Source of the DNA: Draconibacterium sediminis
GTDB lineage: Bacteria; Bacteroidota; Bacteroidia; Bacteroidales; Prolixibacteraceae
NCBI RefSeq assembly: GCF_000949475.1
Contig: NZ_JRHC01000006.1
Location: 350,562-414,561, forward strand
DNA: 64,000 nucleotides
Direction: 5' to 3'
This document shows, piece after piece, positions 9,375 through 18,628 of this stretch; the first letter of the stretch is position 1; each line of letters opens with the position of its first letter. The position numbers and the translations under genes were made by a program. Below the pieces are notes generated by a model that was not told the origin of the DNA, did not search any database, and saw only the letters and a list, made by a program, of their open reading frames with translations.

Positions 9375-11426
9375 CTAATATTTAGTAAGCTCAAAATTCA
9401 CATTTCTACTGTTAGAAAATGGAATATCAAGTTCCCATTTTTTGTTTTCTTTCGTTACCTCTAATTTTACCTTGGTTGAATCTCTTGAAATAATCGTTGC
9501 AGCAACTTTTGGGGCTTCTTTTTCCGAAGGTAACAAAAGCCACACAAAACATTCATCGTTACCGGAGTCTGTTGAATACACAAAAGCTTTATTCGGACAA
9601 AACTTGTTGTACTCCTCGCTATACCAGCCCTGAATTTCAGGCTTTTCCTGCCCTTCAATTTCCTCCACTTTCCAATCATTTTTATCTACAGGAATAAGCT
9701 GCAGGTTTCCTTTTTCATTTTTTGTAGTTAGCACACCGTTTTTATCTGCTTCAACCTCACAATCGGGGTGCCAGTGCCATAATGTTTCAATTTCTCGGGG
9801 CTTATCGGTTTCAATCCTGTCAACCACTACCCAAAACTCATTTCTTACATACATTATCGCCCGATTGTGTTTCACCTCTTTTAAACCTTCATACTTGTCA
9901 AATGATCCACATGCACAGTCGTAGTCTGGTGTAATTGCCCAAAGATCATCTGAAACAGCTTTTTCAGCAACACTAACTCCCGGTAGTTGTCCTTTCCCAT
10001 CGACTAAAACAGAATTATGCCCCTGAGTGCCTCTTGCGTATCCTCTGAATTTATCAGCCACTTCGCCTCTGTATGCAAAACGTCCGGCGTCAACCAGCAG
10101 ATCGCGGCCATAGGCAGAAACAGAAATGTGTAGCATATCGTTATGCTGATGCCCGCTTCCCCAGGGACCAACATCAAAAAACGACCAGTGCGCATCTTTA
10201 TCAAAACCGCTTCGGGAAATCAGTTGTCCGGCCCACGGAAAAAAGTAAGACGGACCGTCAACCGGCTTGCTTCCTGAACTGCCATTTGTAGCAATATATT
10301 CCCATTCCGGCTTATTGTATTTCTCTGCTCCCGTTAATATCAGCGGCACATTGCTTCCCAAATCTCCGTCGTTATTTAAAATACGATTGCCATCAGGGCG
10401 GATTATCAAAGCCGCATAACGATACATATTTTCGATGGTTTTATTGAAAAAAACGGGAAGTTGATAATTGGCGCGATCACAAATTTCTTTGAACAGATCG
10501 AAATTCTGCAAAGCCACGTTGTGATAGTGCGAAGTAAGTTCGGTTTGTACCCCATCGGGATAAACCTGTCCTTTCATACTTTCGCTAATGGTATTGGCTG
10601 CATATTCCAAATATTCTGACGATTTTTTGTACTCTGGGAAATTGGTTGCAGCCGTTGCCAATGCTGAAATCTCCATGGTTAACCAGTTGTTTTGAGCATG
10701 AAAATTACGATTGTAATGCGCATGATCGGCCAAGCTGCTTAACATTAACAGCCGGGTAGCATCTGAAAAATCTTTATTATTCAAGGTTCCGTAAAAAATT
10801 CGCGACCAAACTTTTACCCGGGCAGCAACTTCCAAACCACGCCACACCGAGGTGCCGCTTTTTTTCTGCGGATAAGGCATGCTTTTTATAATAAAATCGC
10901 GCAGGAACAAGTCGATATATTCTAGGTATTTTGGATTTCCGGTTTCAAAGAACACGTTAAAAACGTGGCTGATCTGGCCATGCCGGTTCGATAACCAGGC
11001 CCACTCTTCATCATTGTTTGGACCTTTGTAATACCAGTCGCGATGCCCGTCATCTCCCCATGGTACTTTGCCCCGCACATTCTGCACAACAAAAACATCA
11101 GTTAAAATAGTATCAGCAAGATTGTCTGTTCTTCGCGAGATTTCGGGTTGTTCCCTTCTCAGATATTGTATCGTTTCTTCGTTTTTGTAATAGTCCAACA
11201 GTTGAGTACATGCGGCAACTAAATCACCTGAATTATATGCTGCTTTCACTTTTTCCAGTCCCGGATAGTTCAAATCAAACTGATTCAGCATTGTTTTCAT
11301 TTGATCCGGATAGGCCTTGCAAACGTCATCCACTGTTTCAATCTCTTGCCACTTTTGTGCAAATGAGTAATTTAAACTTACTACCACCAAAATAAAAACC
11401 AGTGCTATTTTTTCCCTGAAGTTCAT
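9375..11426 (-). CDS. Heparinase II/III-family polysaccharide lyase
   Basis: 683 residues with a signal peptide ending near VVSLNYSFAQ. The N-terminal region matches the helical Hepar_II_III_N domain: RHGQISHVFNVFFETGNPKY near residue 147 and HAQNNWLTMEISAL near residue 243. TELTSHYHNVALQNFDLF near residue 290 supplies a Tyr/His pair. The C-terminal beta-sandwich has the PF07940 signature GSGHQHNDMLHISV near residue 425. These features fit a periplasmic beta-eliminating lyase on a uronic-acid polymer, and the architecture is shared by the heparinase-like ulvan and GAG lyase families (for example PL37, PL40). It starts 27 bp downstream of the PL25-like gene and ends 3 bp before the BNR_4 gene. 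Substrate is inferred from the neighbours. Confidence 0.85.
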   Translation of the reverse strand: MNFREKIALVFILVVVSLNYSFAQKWQEIETVDDVCKAYPDQMKTMLNQFDLNYPGLEKVKAAYNSGDLVAACTQLLDYYKNEETIQYLRREQPEISRRTDNLADTILTDVFVVQNVRGKVPWGDDGHRDWYYKGPNNDEEWAWLSNRHGQISHVFNVFFETGNPKYLEYIDLFLRDFIIKSMPYPQKKSGTSVWRGLEVAARVKVWSRIFYGTLNNKDFSDATRLLMLSSLADHAHYNRNFHAQNNWLTMEISALATAATNFPEYKKSSEYLEYAANTISESMKGQVYPDGVQTELTSHYHNVALQNFDLFKEICDRANYQLPVFFNKTIENMYRYAALIIRPDGNRILNNDGDLGSNVPLILTGAEKYNKPEWEYIATNGSSGSKPVDGPSYFFPWAGQLISRSGFDKDAHWSFFDVGPWGSGHQHNDMLHISVSAYGRDLLVDAGRFAYRGEVADKFRGYARGTQGHNSVLVDGKGQLPGVSVAEKAVSDDLWAITPDYDCACGSFDKYEGLKEVKHNRAIMYVRNEFWVVVDRIETDKPREIETLWHWHPDCEVEADKNGVLTTKNEKGNLQLIPVDKNDWKVEEIEGQEKPEIQGWYSEEYNKFCPNKAFVYSTDSGNDECFVWLLLPSEKEAPKVAATIISRDSTKVKLEVTKENKKWELDIPFSNSRNVNFELTKY

Positions 11427-11453
11427 AAATCTATTGTCTATCTGATTAGCATT

Positions 11454-12854
11454 TTAATTTTCCTTCAACTTATACAAATACAGCCAACTTGCTTTGGGCC
11501 ACGGTTTCTCTCGCGGACGATCGCGGTTACGACCAATGGTTTCCCATTTTAGTATGTAAGATGTATTTTCCTCACTGCTACTTCCCAAATCTCCCGTTGT
11601 GCGAATATCCAGCCCCGGAAAACTCCCTTCAAGTTCGATACCACTGTTCAACGATTCAGCTTTTAAAACCTTGCCTATAGCGTCAAAACTATCGTTTAAA
11701 AGCAGGGTGCCATTTCCGTATTTTTTATGCCAGTAATCCACTTCGTAATATCCGTCGTTTCGCTTGTTGAAACCTTTTATGCTTACTTCGGTATTTATAC
11801 TCCCATTACCTGAAAATTCCCACCTGTAATCCCAGTCAGTTATCTGTTTGTGCGTCCATTCTCCATTTTCTGTAAGTGCAATGTAAAATTGAAGATTACC
11901 GTCCTGATCATACTTATGGTATACAAAAACAGGATTATTTTTTTCGTCGAGACAAAGTTTTGCTGCCAGGTTAATAATACCTCCTTTTACCGGAATCGGA
12001 TCTACAATCACCGATCGTTTATCAATGGTTGCAGGCAGCTCCAAAGGTTCTCCAAAGGCATTGTACCAATGAATCAGATCGGGGCTTTTCATATACGATA
12101 GATCGTGATTGGTAGAACAGTCAGGCGTATCCCGCCAAACCCAATAAACATGATACCACCCGTCTTTCAACACAGTGGGTTGAGACTGATAAGCGTTCAT
12201 TAAACCCTGACCATCGGTTAAGGGAGTATCCAAAAGCCGCTTCCATTTTTTGTTTTCGGTTGAATAAATATTATAAATCTCATTCCCGTTTCCACTACCT
12301 CCGTCACGATAATGAAAAAGCAGTTCGCCTTCCTTCGTAAGCATAAAGTGCGGATAGGTACACCTGTTTTCTTCGGTTCCCACCATTTCATATACCTGAA
12401 CAAGTGTTGTAATATCGTTTGGTTTAGTGCTTCTAAAATAAGTAAGTGGATGTACGTGCATGTTTCCCGAAAGATGTATGTAGCCATCCTTGTCGATACC
12501 AATGGTTACAAAGTTGTGACTATCCCATCCCAAAACCGTGCTGGTTCCGCCGGATTCTTCTCTTGTGGTTGCCGGCATTGTGTGCAACTCGAAACGATCG
12601 TCAGTCAAATCCCGTTGCCCGACTACCATATTACGGTTAGAATTGTAATAGGCAATGTACTGCCGCTTACCATGAGTATATAAACTAAAACCAACCGGAT
12701 GACCAGCCCAGACACTGTCGATCTTTATGGTTTGAACAATCGACTTGTTTTGCGCAGTTTCGTCGATAATAATGTCTTTTTCTGTTTTGGACGGCGTACA
12801 ACTTGTAAAAACTACGCTAAAAACAATCCATATCAGATTTATATACTTATTCAT
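11454..12854 (-). CDS. PL24/PL25-like seven-bladed propeller lyase (candidate ulvan lyase), lipoprotein
   Basis: 466 residues. A hydrophobic N-terminus with VVFTSCTPSK (Cys19) indicates a lipoprotein. The BNR_4 (PF15892) signature DKDGYIHLSGNMHVHPLTYF is present. His113 and His133 are 20 residues apart, and Tyr167 (RCTYPHF) and Arg183 (FHYRDGGSGNG) are 16 apart; these are the spacings I recall for the catalytic His123/His143 and Tyr188/Arg204 of the PL25 enzyme PLSV_3936. That supports a 4-deoxy-uronate-producing lyase acting between rhamnose-3-sulfate and glucuronate. The ATG overlaps the stop of the upstream sulfatase by 4 bases (ATGA), a sign of translational coupling. Family recognition is strong; the exact activity is inferred. 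Confidence 0.8.
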   Translation of the reverse strand: MNKYINLIWIVFSVVFTSCTPSKTEKDIIIDETAQNKSIVQTIKIDSVWAGHPVGFSLYTHGKRQYIAYYNSNRNMVVGQRDLTDDRFELHTMPATTREESGGTSTVLGWDSHNFVTIGIDKDGYIHLSGNMHVHPLTYFRSTKPNDITTLVQVYEMVGTEENRCTYPHFMLTKEGELLFHYRDGGSGNGNEIYNIYSTENKKWKRLLDTPLTDGQGLMNAYQSQPTVLKDGWYHVYWVWRDTPDCSTNHDLSYMKSPDLIHWYNAFGEPLELPATIDKRSVIVDPIPVKGGIINLAAKLCLDEKNNPVFVYHKYDQDGNLQFYIALTENGEWTHKQITDWDYRWEFSGNGSINTEVSIKGFNKRNDGYYEVDYWHKKYGNGTLLLNDSFDAIGKVLKAESLNSGIELEGSFPGLDIRTTGDLGSSSEENTSYILKWETIGRNRDRPREKPWPKASWLYLYKLKEN

Positions 12855-14326
12855 AACTCAATATTTTCAGTTCTTTCGCGGAAATCTTTTATCATCTCAG
12901 AAAGTTTAGGTACTTCATCTTCGTATTTTTTATCATTCACGACGTTTCTGTTTTCATCGGGATCTGTTGCATGGTCGAACAAATCCCTATCCATAACCTC
13001 GCCTGAATCAATTCGAATCCATTCCGTATATCGGAATTTTGGGGTACGAACAGAATACCCTATTACCTTTTTCGATTTATCATTACTTGCGCCCCGATAC
13101 GATGGCCAAATGCTAAATGCCTGCTCTTTCACTGATGATTCAGGATCGGTTAATACCGGTAAAAGACTCTCTCCCTGCAGGTGAACAGGAATTTCAAAGC
13201 CACATAGATCGGCCAGAGTCGGAAAAACATCAACGTATTCAGCCAACGCATTTGTTTTTACGTTCTTCTTGATATTAGGCGCAGAAATAATTAAAGGGCC
13301 CCTGGTGTCTACTTCAAAAGCAGTGTGTTTACACCACATTCCGTGTTCTCCCAGTTTCCAGCCATGATCACCCCAAAGCACGATAACAGTGTTATCTTTC
13401 AAGCCATTTTCTTCCAGTGCATCCAACACTCTTCCAATCTGGGCATCAGTATACGACACACATGCCTGGTAGCCGTGAATAAGTTTTAACTGCATCTCTT
13501 CAGAAAGTTCAGCATTACCTTTGGGAATATTTGTATAGTTGCGCAATTCGCCAAAATTGTGTTTACCGTAAAGCGAACCATTTTCCGGAAAAAAAGGATT
13601 ATCGGCAGTTTCTATTTGCGAAGGATCGTATAAATCCCAATATTTTGTTGGAGCGTTAAAAGGTAAATGTGGTTTCTGAAAACCAACGCCCAGGAAAAAG
13701 GGTTTTTGTGAAGTTTTAAGTTCGTTAAGTTTGTTCACAACCCAGTCGGCATAAAATCCATCGCGGTACTCGTTATCTTCAACAGCAGCACTCTCCCAGG
13801 CCGGCCCCCTTCCTTCAGGTGTTAAAGTTGCCTGAGCCTCTGAAGTAAGATACCCCCTGCCCTTAGTTTCGCCTTGTGCCAGTTTTTGAGTTTCCAGCCA
13901 GCCTTCACCAAATTGTTTCAGGTGATCTTCCTGATGGTGGTATAATTTCCCGATTCCAAAAACATCATAACCTGATTTTTTAAAGAATTCATTGATCGTC
14001 AAAACTTCCGGCATTAAATCATCAACAGAACGACAACTGTAAATTTGATAAGCATTTGCATAATAGCCGGTAAAAATACTGGCTCGCGAAGCCATACAAA
14101 TTGCCTGCTGACAATAAGCATGTTGAAACAGAACTCCGTTTTCGGCAAGTCGATCGATATTGGGCGATACGATTTGACTGTTCCCGTAACAATTCATTTC
14201 GGGTCTTAAATCATCAACAGCAATAAACAATACATTCGGGTGTTGCGACTCTCTTTTTTCAGAACAGGAAGTAAGAATCCCAAAAATTACCGTCAGGATA
14301 ATGATAAAAATGATTCGGTTCTTCAT
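12851..14326 (-). CDS. Iduronate-2-sulfatase-like sulfatase (S1 family), lipoprotein
   Basis: 491 residues from the ATG at 14324-14326. A longer reading from 14377 is possible, but the shorter one starts MKNRIIFIIILTVIFGILTS and gives a proper signal with lipobox LTSC (Cys21). The type I sulfatase features are VLFIAVDDLRPEMNCYG (metal-binding Asp pair), the formylglycine motif CMASR (Cys77-Arg81), GFQKPHLPFNAP and LWGDHGWKLGEHGMWCKH. The VDDLRPE and HGWKLGEH blocks are those of the iduronate-2-sulfatase/choline-sulfatase branch (S1_7-like). The role is removal of 2-O or related sulfate from uronic acid or rhamnose units. It follows the PL8-like gene by 54 bp and is coupled to the PL25-like gene by a 4-base overlap. 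Activation needs a formylglycine-generating enzyme (anSME), which is not in the window. Confidence 0.9.
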   Translation of the reverse strand: MKNRIIFIIILTVIFGILTSCSEKRESQHPNVLFIAVDDLRPEMNCYGNSQIVSPNIDRLAENGVLFQHAYCQQAICMASRASIFTGYYANAYQIYSCRSVDDLMPEVLTINEFFKKSGYDVFGIGKLYHHQEDHLKQFGEGWLETQKLAQGETKGRGYLTSEAQATLTPEGRGPAWESAAVEDNEYRDGFYADWVVNKLNELKTSQKPFFLGVGFQKPHLPFNAPTKYWDLYDPSQIETADNPFFPENGSLYGKHNFGELRNYTNIPKGNAELSEEMQLKLIHGYQACVSYTDAQIGRVLDALEENGLKDNTVIVLWGDHGWKLGEHGMWCKHTAFEVDTRGPLIISAPNIKKNVKTNALAEYVDVFPTLADLCGFEIPVHLQGESLLPVLTDPESSVKEQAFSIWPSYRGASNDKSKKVIGYSVRTPKFRYTEWIRIDSGEVMDRDLFDHATDPDENRNVVNDKKYEDEVPKLSEMIKDFRERTENIEL

Positions 14327-14380
14327 CTTATTAAATAAGATTACTGTCGGCAGTTCTAATCCGTCAATTCGATACATTTG

Positions 14381-16594
14381 TTACAGTTTAATGGTTACAC
14401 TGCTACCGGCATAATTACCTGTTGGCAGATCGATAAGCAAATCACTCATCCCGGTACCTTCATTCCATAAAACAGTAAGATTTGCTGCTTTGGCATTCAC
14501 TTTTCCGGGAATGGAAACTAACATTTTTGCATTCTTCCGGGCTGGGTCAGAAACGGTAATTTCCGTTATCTTCGTCCCATCTGTTTTTGCAATCAACACT
14601 CCCGGATTCCCGCATTCAACCGTAATATCGTCATTCACCTCTAATGTTCCTTCGCTGTAAAAAACAGCCTGGCACATTTGCAGTTCTTTTTGCCAAACCG
14701 CCTGCACTGCAGGAGAATTTTGAAGAACCGTTATATTATTTTTTGATGTATTATTCTGAACCTGTTCCAGATTGGGTGCCGGCACTACAATGTATTGATA
14801 GTTAGCCTCGCTCGGACGTTTGCCGTGATCCAGGTAAAGTTCAAAAACATCGCGTTCGATTTCGTCTTTCGGAGAATCGGTTTGCCGGTTAATACGATAC
14901 CAGGAACCTTTTGCAATATTGTTTTTCAGTTGTACCGTTGTTGGCTCAGGAAAAACATAAGCAAGCTTATCATGATAGATCCAGTCGACATTTTTATATT
15001 CCGTTTCGCCTTTCTCAATAACAGAACTTTTTCCTCCGGAAGCAAGAATTACGTCTCCACGAAGAATACACTGGTTTAATGTTGTTACCACCGGCAGTTC
15101 TGCGTTTGAGCAAGAAATTCCGGTTCCCAAACAAACATATTCCTTATCAAAAAAGAACCATGCTTTTCTGGCAATTAACGGATCGTGAGGACTTTTAAAA
15201 TCGAAAGCAACGGCACCATATTTTCCATCGGTTGCAGCACCAACAAAATCGGTTAACCCAAGTTTTTGTAATTCATTGGCACCGGGCATTTCTTCTTTCT
15301 GCATAACTGTTGTTCCCGGAATTTTTTGGTAGTCCATAACCGGAGCAAGACCTTTATACTCATCGGCAGAAACTGAAATATGATTTGTTCCGTCGCCACG
15401 GTGATGGTTCAAAAATCCCTCGCTGTTGTAGGGCTGCTCCATGTTGTAGTTACGGGTGGAGTACATCCGTACGGAGGCAAACCAATCAGGCCGTTGAAAT
15501 GAAAAATGCTCTGAATCCCAATAAAAGGTTGCATGCGCAAGTGTTGGCTTTGCCTGATTATTACGAACATCAATAATTTCCTGAAGCTCAATATGCCTGT
15601 AATCTGAAACCGAGATCAGTTTCGAGGGTAAAACATCATCGTATGGATTTACAGCTCCCTCGCGGCTGATACTGCGGTTTTTGGCTCCAACATCCGGAAC
15701 TTTTCCAAATACCGAAGTTTTGCAAATACCATCCAAAAAGTAATCAATCAGCTGGTCAAGTTTTTCTTCTGAAAAAGAAAATTTGGTACCGGTAGTGTAA
15801 ACTGCCCATTCGGCAAATGCTGCTGCATAACTTAAACCATATGACAATGTATTGTTAACTCCGTCAGTACGATGGTGGAAGCTGTTGTCGAACTGAATAC
15901 CACGCCCTTCGTACGACCGGTTTTCAAATCCTCCTACTATTTTCCGAAAGCCATACCCGTATTTTGCTCCTATCCATTCTACATACTTTATTTCATTTTC
16001 GATTACACGCACTACCTCATCAAATTTTTCATCGTCGCCCAAAAACAAACAATTTTTTGCCTGAATACCCGCAATTTTAATTCGGTCTCCTCCCGGTCGG
16101 GCACCACCGGCATTGATATGCGCCCTACCAATTATCGGTTGAGTTTTGTTTACCAATTCCTTGTCGAGCTCATCGCCAATAATCAGCATTAGCGTTACCA
16201 TGTAATTGGGTGTACCGATTTGATTGTGCCACCAGTTTTCGCAAAAATAATCGTGCTCCACCCAATTTTTAAGCCCTAATTCGATGGCTGCTTTTACCTT
16301 TTTCTTTTTGTAATATTCTGATGATTTGTTTTTATAAGCCCTGGCCAATGAAACTAGATACGACGTATGAAGCCGGTGCTCAAAACCTTCTCTTGAAACA
16401 TTCGAATAATCAATTCCCGGCCAGGTACCATCATCTTTTAAGGTTTGAAGCAGTGTCTTTATTTGTGCATCATCAACCTCCGGTTTCATTACCTCCTTAT
16501 AAATGCGCTCTTTTACAATTTGAATGTCGTTTTGCGCATAAGCCATAAAGGAAGCACAGCAAAAGAATAGTATTATTACGGTTAGTCTTTTCAT
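14381..16594 (-). CDS. PL8-superfamily polysaccharide lyase (hyaluronate/chondroitin/xanthan lyase-like)
   Basis: 737 residues with a signal peptide ending at CCASFMAYAQ. The toroid carries ENWWHNQIGTPNYM (Asn124), the NSFHHRTDGVNNTLSYGLSY segment (His240/241 and Tyr252/256) and GGARPGGDR, all in the order found in PL8 lyases. The middle beta-domain has HRGDGTNHISVSADEYKG followed by the very typical PGTTV. A C-terminal sandwich ends the chain. PL8 enzymes cleave uronic-acid-containing chains by beta-elimination. It is about 700 residues, as in the family. It lies 96 bp downstream of the heparinase-like gene with a strong hairpin between. Which polymer it cuts is unknown; its presence beside PL25-like and heparinase-like enzymes suggests a heterogeneous uronate polymer. 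Confidence 0.85.
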   Translation of the reverse strand: MKRLTVIILFFCCASFMAYAQNDIQIVKERIYKEVMKPEVDDAQIKTLLQTLKDDGTWPGIDYSNVSREGFEHRLHTSYLVSLARAYKNKSSEYYKKKKVKAAIELGLKNWVEHDYFCENWWHNQIGTPNYMVTLMLIIGDELDKELVNKTQPIIGRAHINAGGARPGGDRIKIAGIQAKNCLFLGDDEKFDEVVRVIENEIKYVEWIGAKYGYGFRKIVGGFENRSYEGRGIQFDNSFHHRTDGVNNTLSYGLSYAAAFAEWAVYTTGTKFSFSEEKLDQLIDYFLDGICKTSVFGKVPDVGAKNRSISREGAVNPYDDVLPSKLISVSDYRHIELQEIIDVRNNQAKPTLAHATFYWDSEHFSFQRPDWFASVRMYSTRNYNMEQPYNSEGFLNHHRGDGTNHISVSADEYKGLAPVMDYQKIPGTTVMQKEEMPGANELQKLGLTDFVGAATDGKYGAVAFDFKSPHDPLIARKAWFFFDKEYVCLGTGISCSNAELPVVTTLNQCILRGDVILASGGKSSVIEKGETEYKNVDWIYHDKLAYVFPEPTTVQLKNNIAKGSWYRINRQTDSPKDEIERDVFELYLDHGKRPSEANYQYIVVPAPNLEQVQNNTSKNNITVLQNSPAVQAVWQKELQMCQAVFYSEGTLEVNDDITVECGNPGVLIAKTDGTKITEITVSDPARKNAKMLVSIPGKVNAKAANLTVLWNEGTGMSDLLIDLPTGNYAGSSVTIKL

Positions 16595-16648
16595 ACGTTT
16601 AAAATGTTTGTATTAGCTATATTACATACCTGACCATCAGCAAACAGG

Positions 16649-16678
16649 AAACGAGCCCTGAAAATTCAGGACTCGTTT
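16649..16678 (-). other. Intercistronic stem-loop between the two first cluster genes
   Basis: AAACGAG, a wobble pair, CCTGAA, a two-base loop and the complementary arm form a 13-14 bp hairpin just after the stop of the heparinase-like gene at 16691. It is followed on the minus strand by CCTGTTT rather than a T-run, so it is a poor terminator. It may instead protect the 3' end of a processed mRNA or reduce read-through, setting a lower expression for the downstream genes. Confidence 0.5.
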
Positions 16679-16690
16679 AATATTTTTCTT

Positions 16691-18553
16691 CTAATTCTCC
16701 GAAAGCCTAATTTTAATTTCAGTTTTACCATCCTCTATTATCCAGGCCGGAATTCTTAGTTCTATACGTTTTAATCCTTCAATCTGGCGATCCAATTCCA
16801 TAGGAGCCGGATAGAGTGAAACAAGCGACAAACTCAACTCCGGGTGCGAAAGGTTCTCAAGTTTTAAAGTTTTGCCTTCTTGTTTTAACACGGCACCACC
16901 TTCAACAAATTCCACATCTGCAGTGGTCATCAATTGCCAGGTAATGAATTGTGTTTTTTCCGAAATCTCAATTTCGTCCTCTATAACTACCGAAACCGGG
17001 CTATCTTTTGTAAATGTTCGTTTTGCACTGTTAACATTTCCGGCATAAACTGCGGTTAAATCAAAGATAGCCTGTGGTTTTTCGCCCGATTGGAAATGCT
17101 CAAGTGTTGCCTGTCCGTTGTTTACAAAAAGTTCATTGTTTACGGTTACGGTGCTGTGTCCGAAATTATTTTTGGTGAGCAGCGTCCAGCGCTGACAATC
17201 CTGACAGCTTCCCCACAAATCAAATCCGGTTTTCTCCAATTCGTGGTAAGCCTGATTGCCCGGATCGATAACCCAACGCACGCCGTTCAATTCAAAAATA
17301 AAAGAACCGGCATCCATGTTTCCGTGACTTGTGGTTGCTCGGCCACCTTTTCCGCCGAAATAGTAATTGTGCTCGTCATCACCTTTAAAAACTACGATAG
17401 GATTTGAACCGTCACCTTTCCACGCGAGGGGTATTTCTACATCTGATTTCTCCTCGTATTGCGACAACCAAACCAAGGCTGCACCACCAAGTCGGGATAG
17501 TTTCCCCATTTCTTCTGCTGGCATCAGGAACCTTTCTTCTTCGAAAAATTCAGAATTACCTGTTTTGTTTGCAAACCAGGCTAAAATAACATCACCGGCA
17601 GCGCCTCTTTTATCACCGCAATCGGCAAAATTGTAATACCATCCCGATGGGGTATTCATTAAATACCGAAATACTGCACTCTCCTTAAAAGCAGGGTAAT
17701 CAGCAATACCAAAGTCGCTTCCGAACGCGCTTTCCAGAAAGGCAGATGTAACCACCGAAAAACTGGTGCCATAGCCCCAGTAAGTTGAACCTTCAGGATA
17801 AACCCCATCCGGTGAATACTGTTTTAAAGCCTGTACCATACCATCCAAAGCTCTGCTAATTGTTTTGGCAGCGAGTTCCGGGTCTTTTTCTGCAATTGCT
17901 ATAGAAGCAGCGATCATTCCGCCATTACATACCTGGTTCCAGTTGTTATGTCCGAATGCCCAGCCCGGAGTATTTCCGTTCTCCGGCCAACTGGGAGCTA
18001 TCCCTTTTTCAATTAAAGCATTTTTTGCCAATTCAATGGTTGATGAAGGAAGTTTTCCTTCCGTCCAGTCGAGGGCAAAAGCAACGGCCATACTCATTTC
18101 TGCCACATCCAGAAAATGTGATGGGTTCCAATCCGAAAAATTGCAAACAGCCAGTACTTCATTATTTAAACGATTTAATGCTTTCTCATCATTTTCCATT
18201 TGATAAACCATTCCCAGCATATTTACGCGCCATAGCATTTCGCGTGATGTTGACAACAAACGACGACCAACCATAACTCTTTCCAGTAAAGGTTCATCAT
18301 AAATGCTTTCAGCATTAAGTTTTATGGCTTTGTACATATTTTGTACAAGCTCATCGTTTTTTAATTTTGTTTTTAGCTTATTCTTTATTTGGGAATTTAA
18401 AACCAAACGCGGCTGCGATTTGCGAAGGTTCTTTTTTAGATACTGGACTGATATGGGATTATCGAGCGAGGGAACTTCCTTCTCCTGCGCAGTTGCCGAC
18501 CATATAACTGCCAGGCAGAGTAAACAAATAGCAAGATGTATTTTAGTTTTCAT
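16691..18553 (-). CDS. Heparinase II/III-family polysaccharide lyase
   Basis: 620 residues with a signal peptide (LLCLAVIWSATAQ). The helical domain includes WAFGHNNWNQVCNGGMIA near residue 200 and DGVYPEGSTYWGYGTSF near residue 250. The beta-domain has ATTSHGNMDAGSFIFELNG near residue 405 and WVIDPGNQAYHELE. The His/Asn of GHNNWN, the Tyr of TYWGYG and the His of SHGN are the probable catalytic residues of a heparinase-type lyase. It is the first gene of the cluster in transcription order, so the promoter should lie in 18554-18628, but I find no clean TAnnTTTG box there. The SHGNMDAGS variant differs from the SHNHND/GHQHND motifs of the two other heparinase-like proteins, so it is a separate subfamily and probably cuts a different linkage. 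Confidence 0.85.
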   Translation of the reverse strand: MKTKIHLAICLLCLAVIWSATAQEKEVPSLDNPISVQYLKKNLRKSQPRLVLNSQIKNKLKTKLKNDELVQNMYKAIKLNAESIYDEPLLERVMVGRRLLSTSREMLWRVNMLGMVYQMENDEKALNRLNNEVLAVCNFSDWNPSHFLDVAEMSMAVAFALDWTEGKLPSSTIELAKNALIEKGIAPSWPENGNTPGWAFGHNNWNQVCNGGMIAASIAIAEKDPELAAKTISRALDGMVQALKQYSPDGVYPEGSTYWGYGTSFSVVTSAFLESAFGSDFGIADYPAFKESAVFRYLMNTPSGWYYNFADCGDKRGAAGDVILAWFANKTGNSEFFEEERFLMPAEEMGKLSRLGGAALVWLSQYEEKSDVEIPLAWKGDGSNPIVVFKGDDEHNYYFGGKGGRATTSHGNMDAGSFIFELNGVRWVIDPGNQAYHELEKTGFDLWGSCQDCQRWTLLTKNNFGHSTVTVNNELFVNNGQATLEHFQSGEKPQAIFDLTAVYAGNVNSAKRTFTKDSPVSVVIEDEIEISEKTQFITWQLMTTADVEFVEGGAVLKQEGKTLKLENLSHPELSLSLVSLYPAPMELDRQIEGLKRIELRIPAWIIEDGKTEIKIRLSEN

Positions 18554-18628
18554 TTTAGTTGGTTTTGTTAGTTGGTATTAACTATAAAAATAGGAAGTCA
18601 TTTTTAATGAGCTATCCTTTTCTTTATT

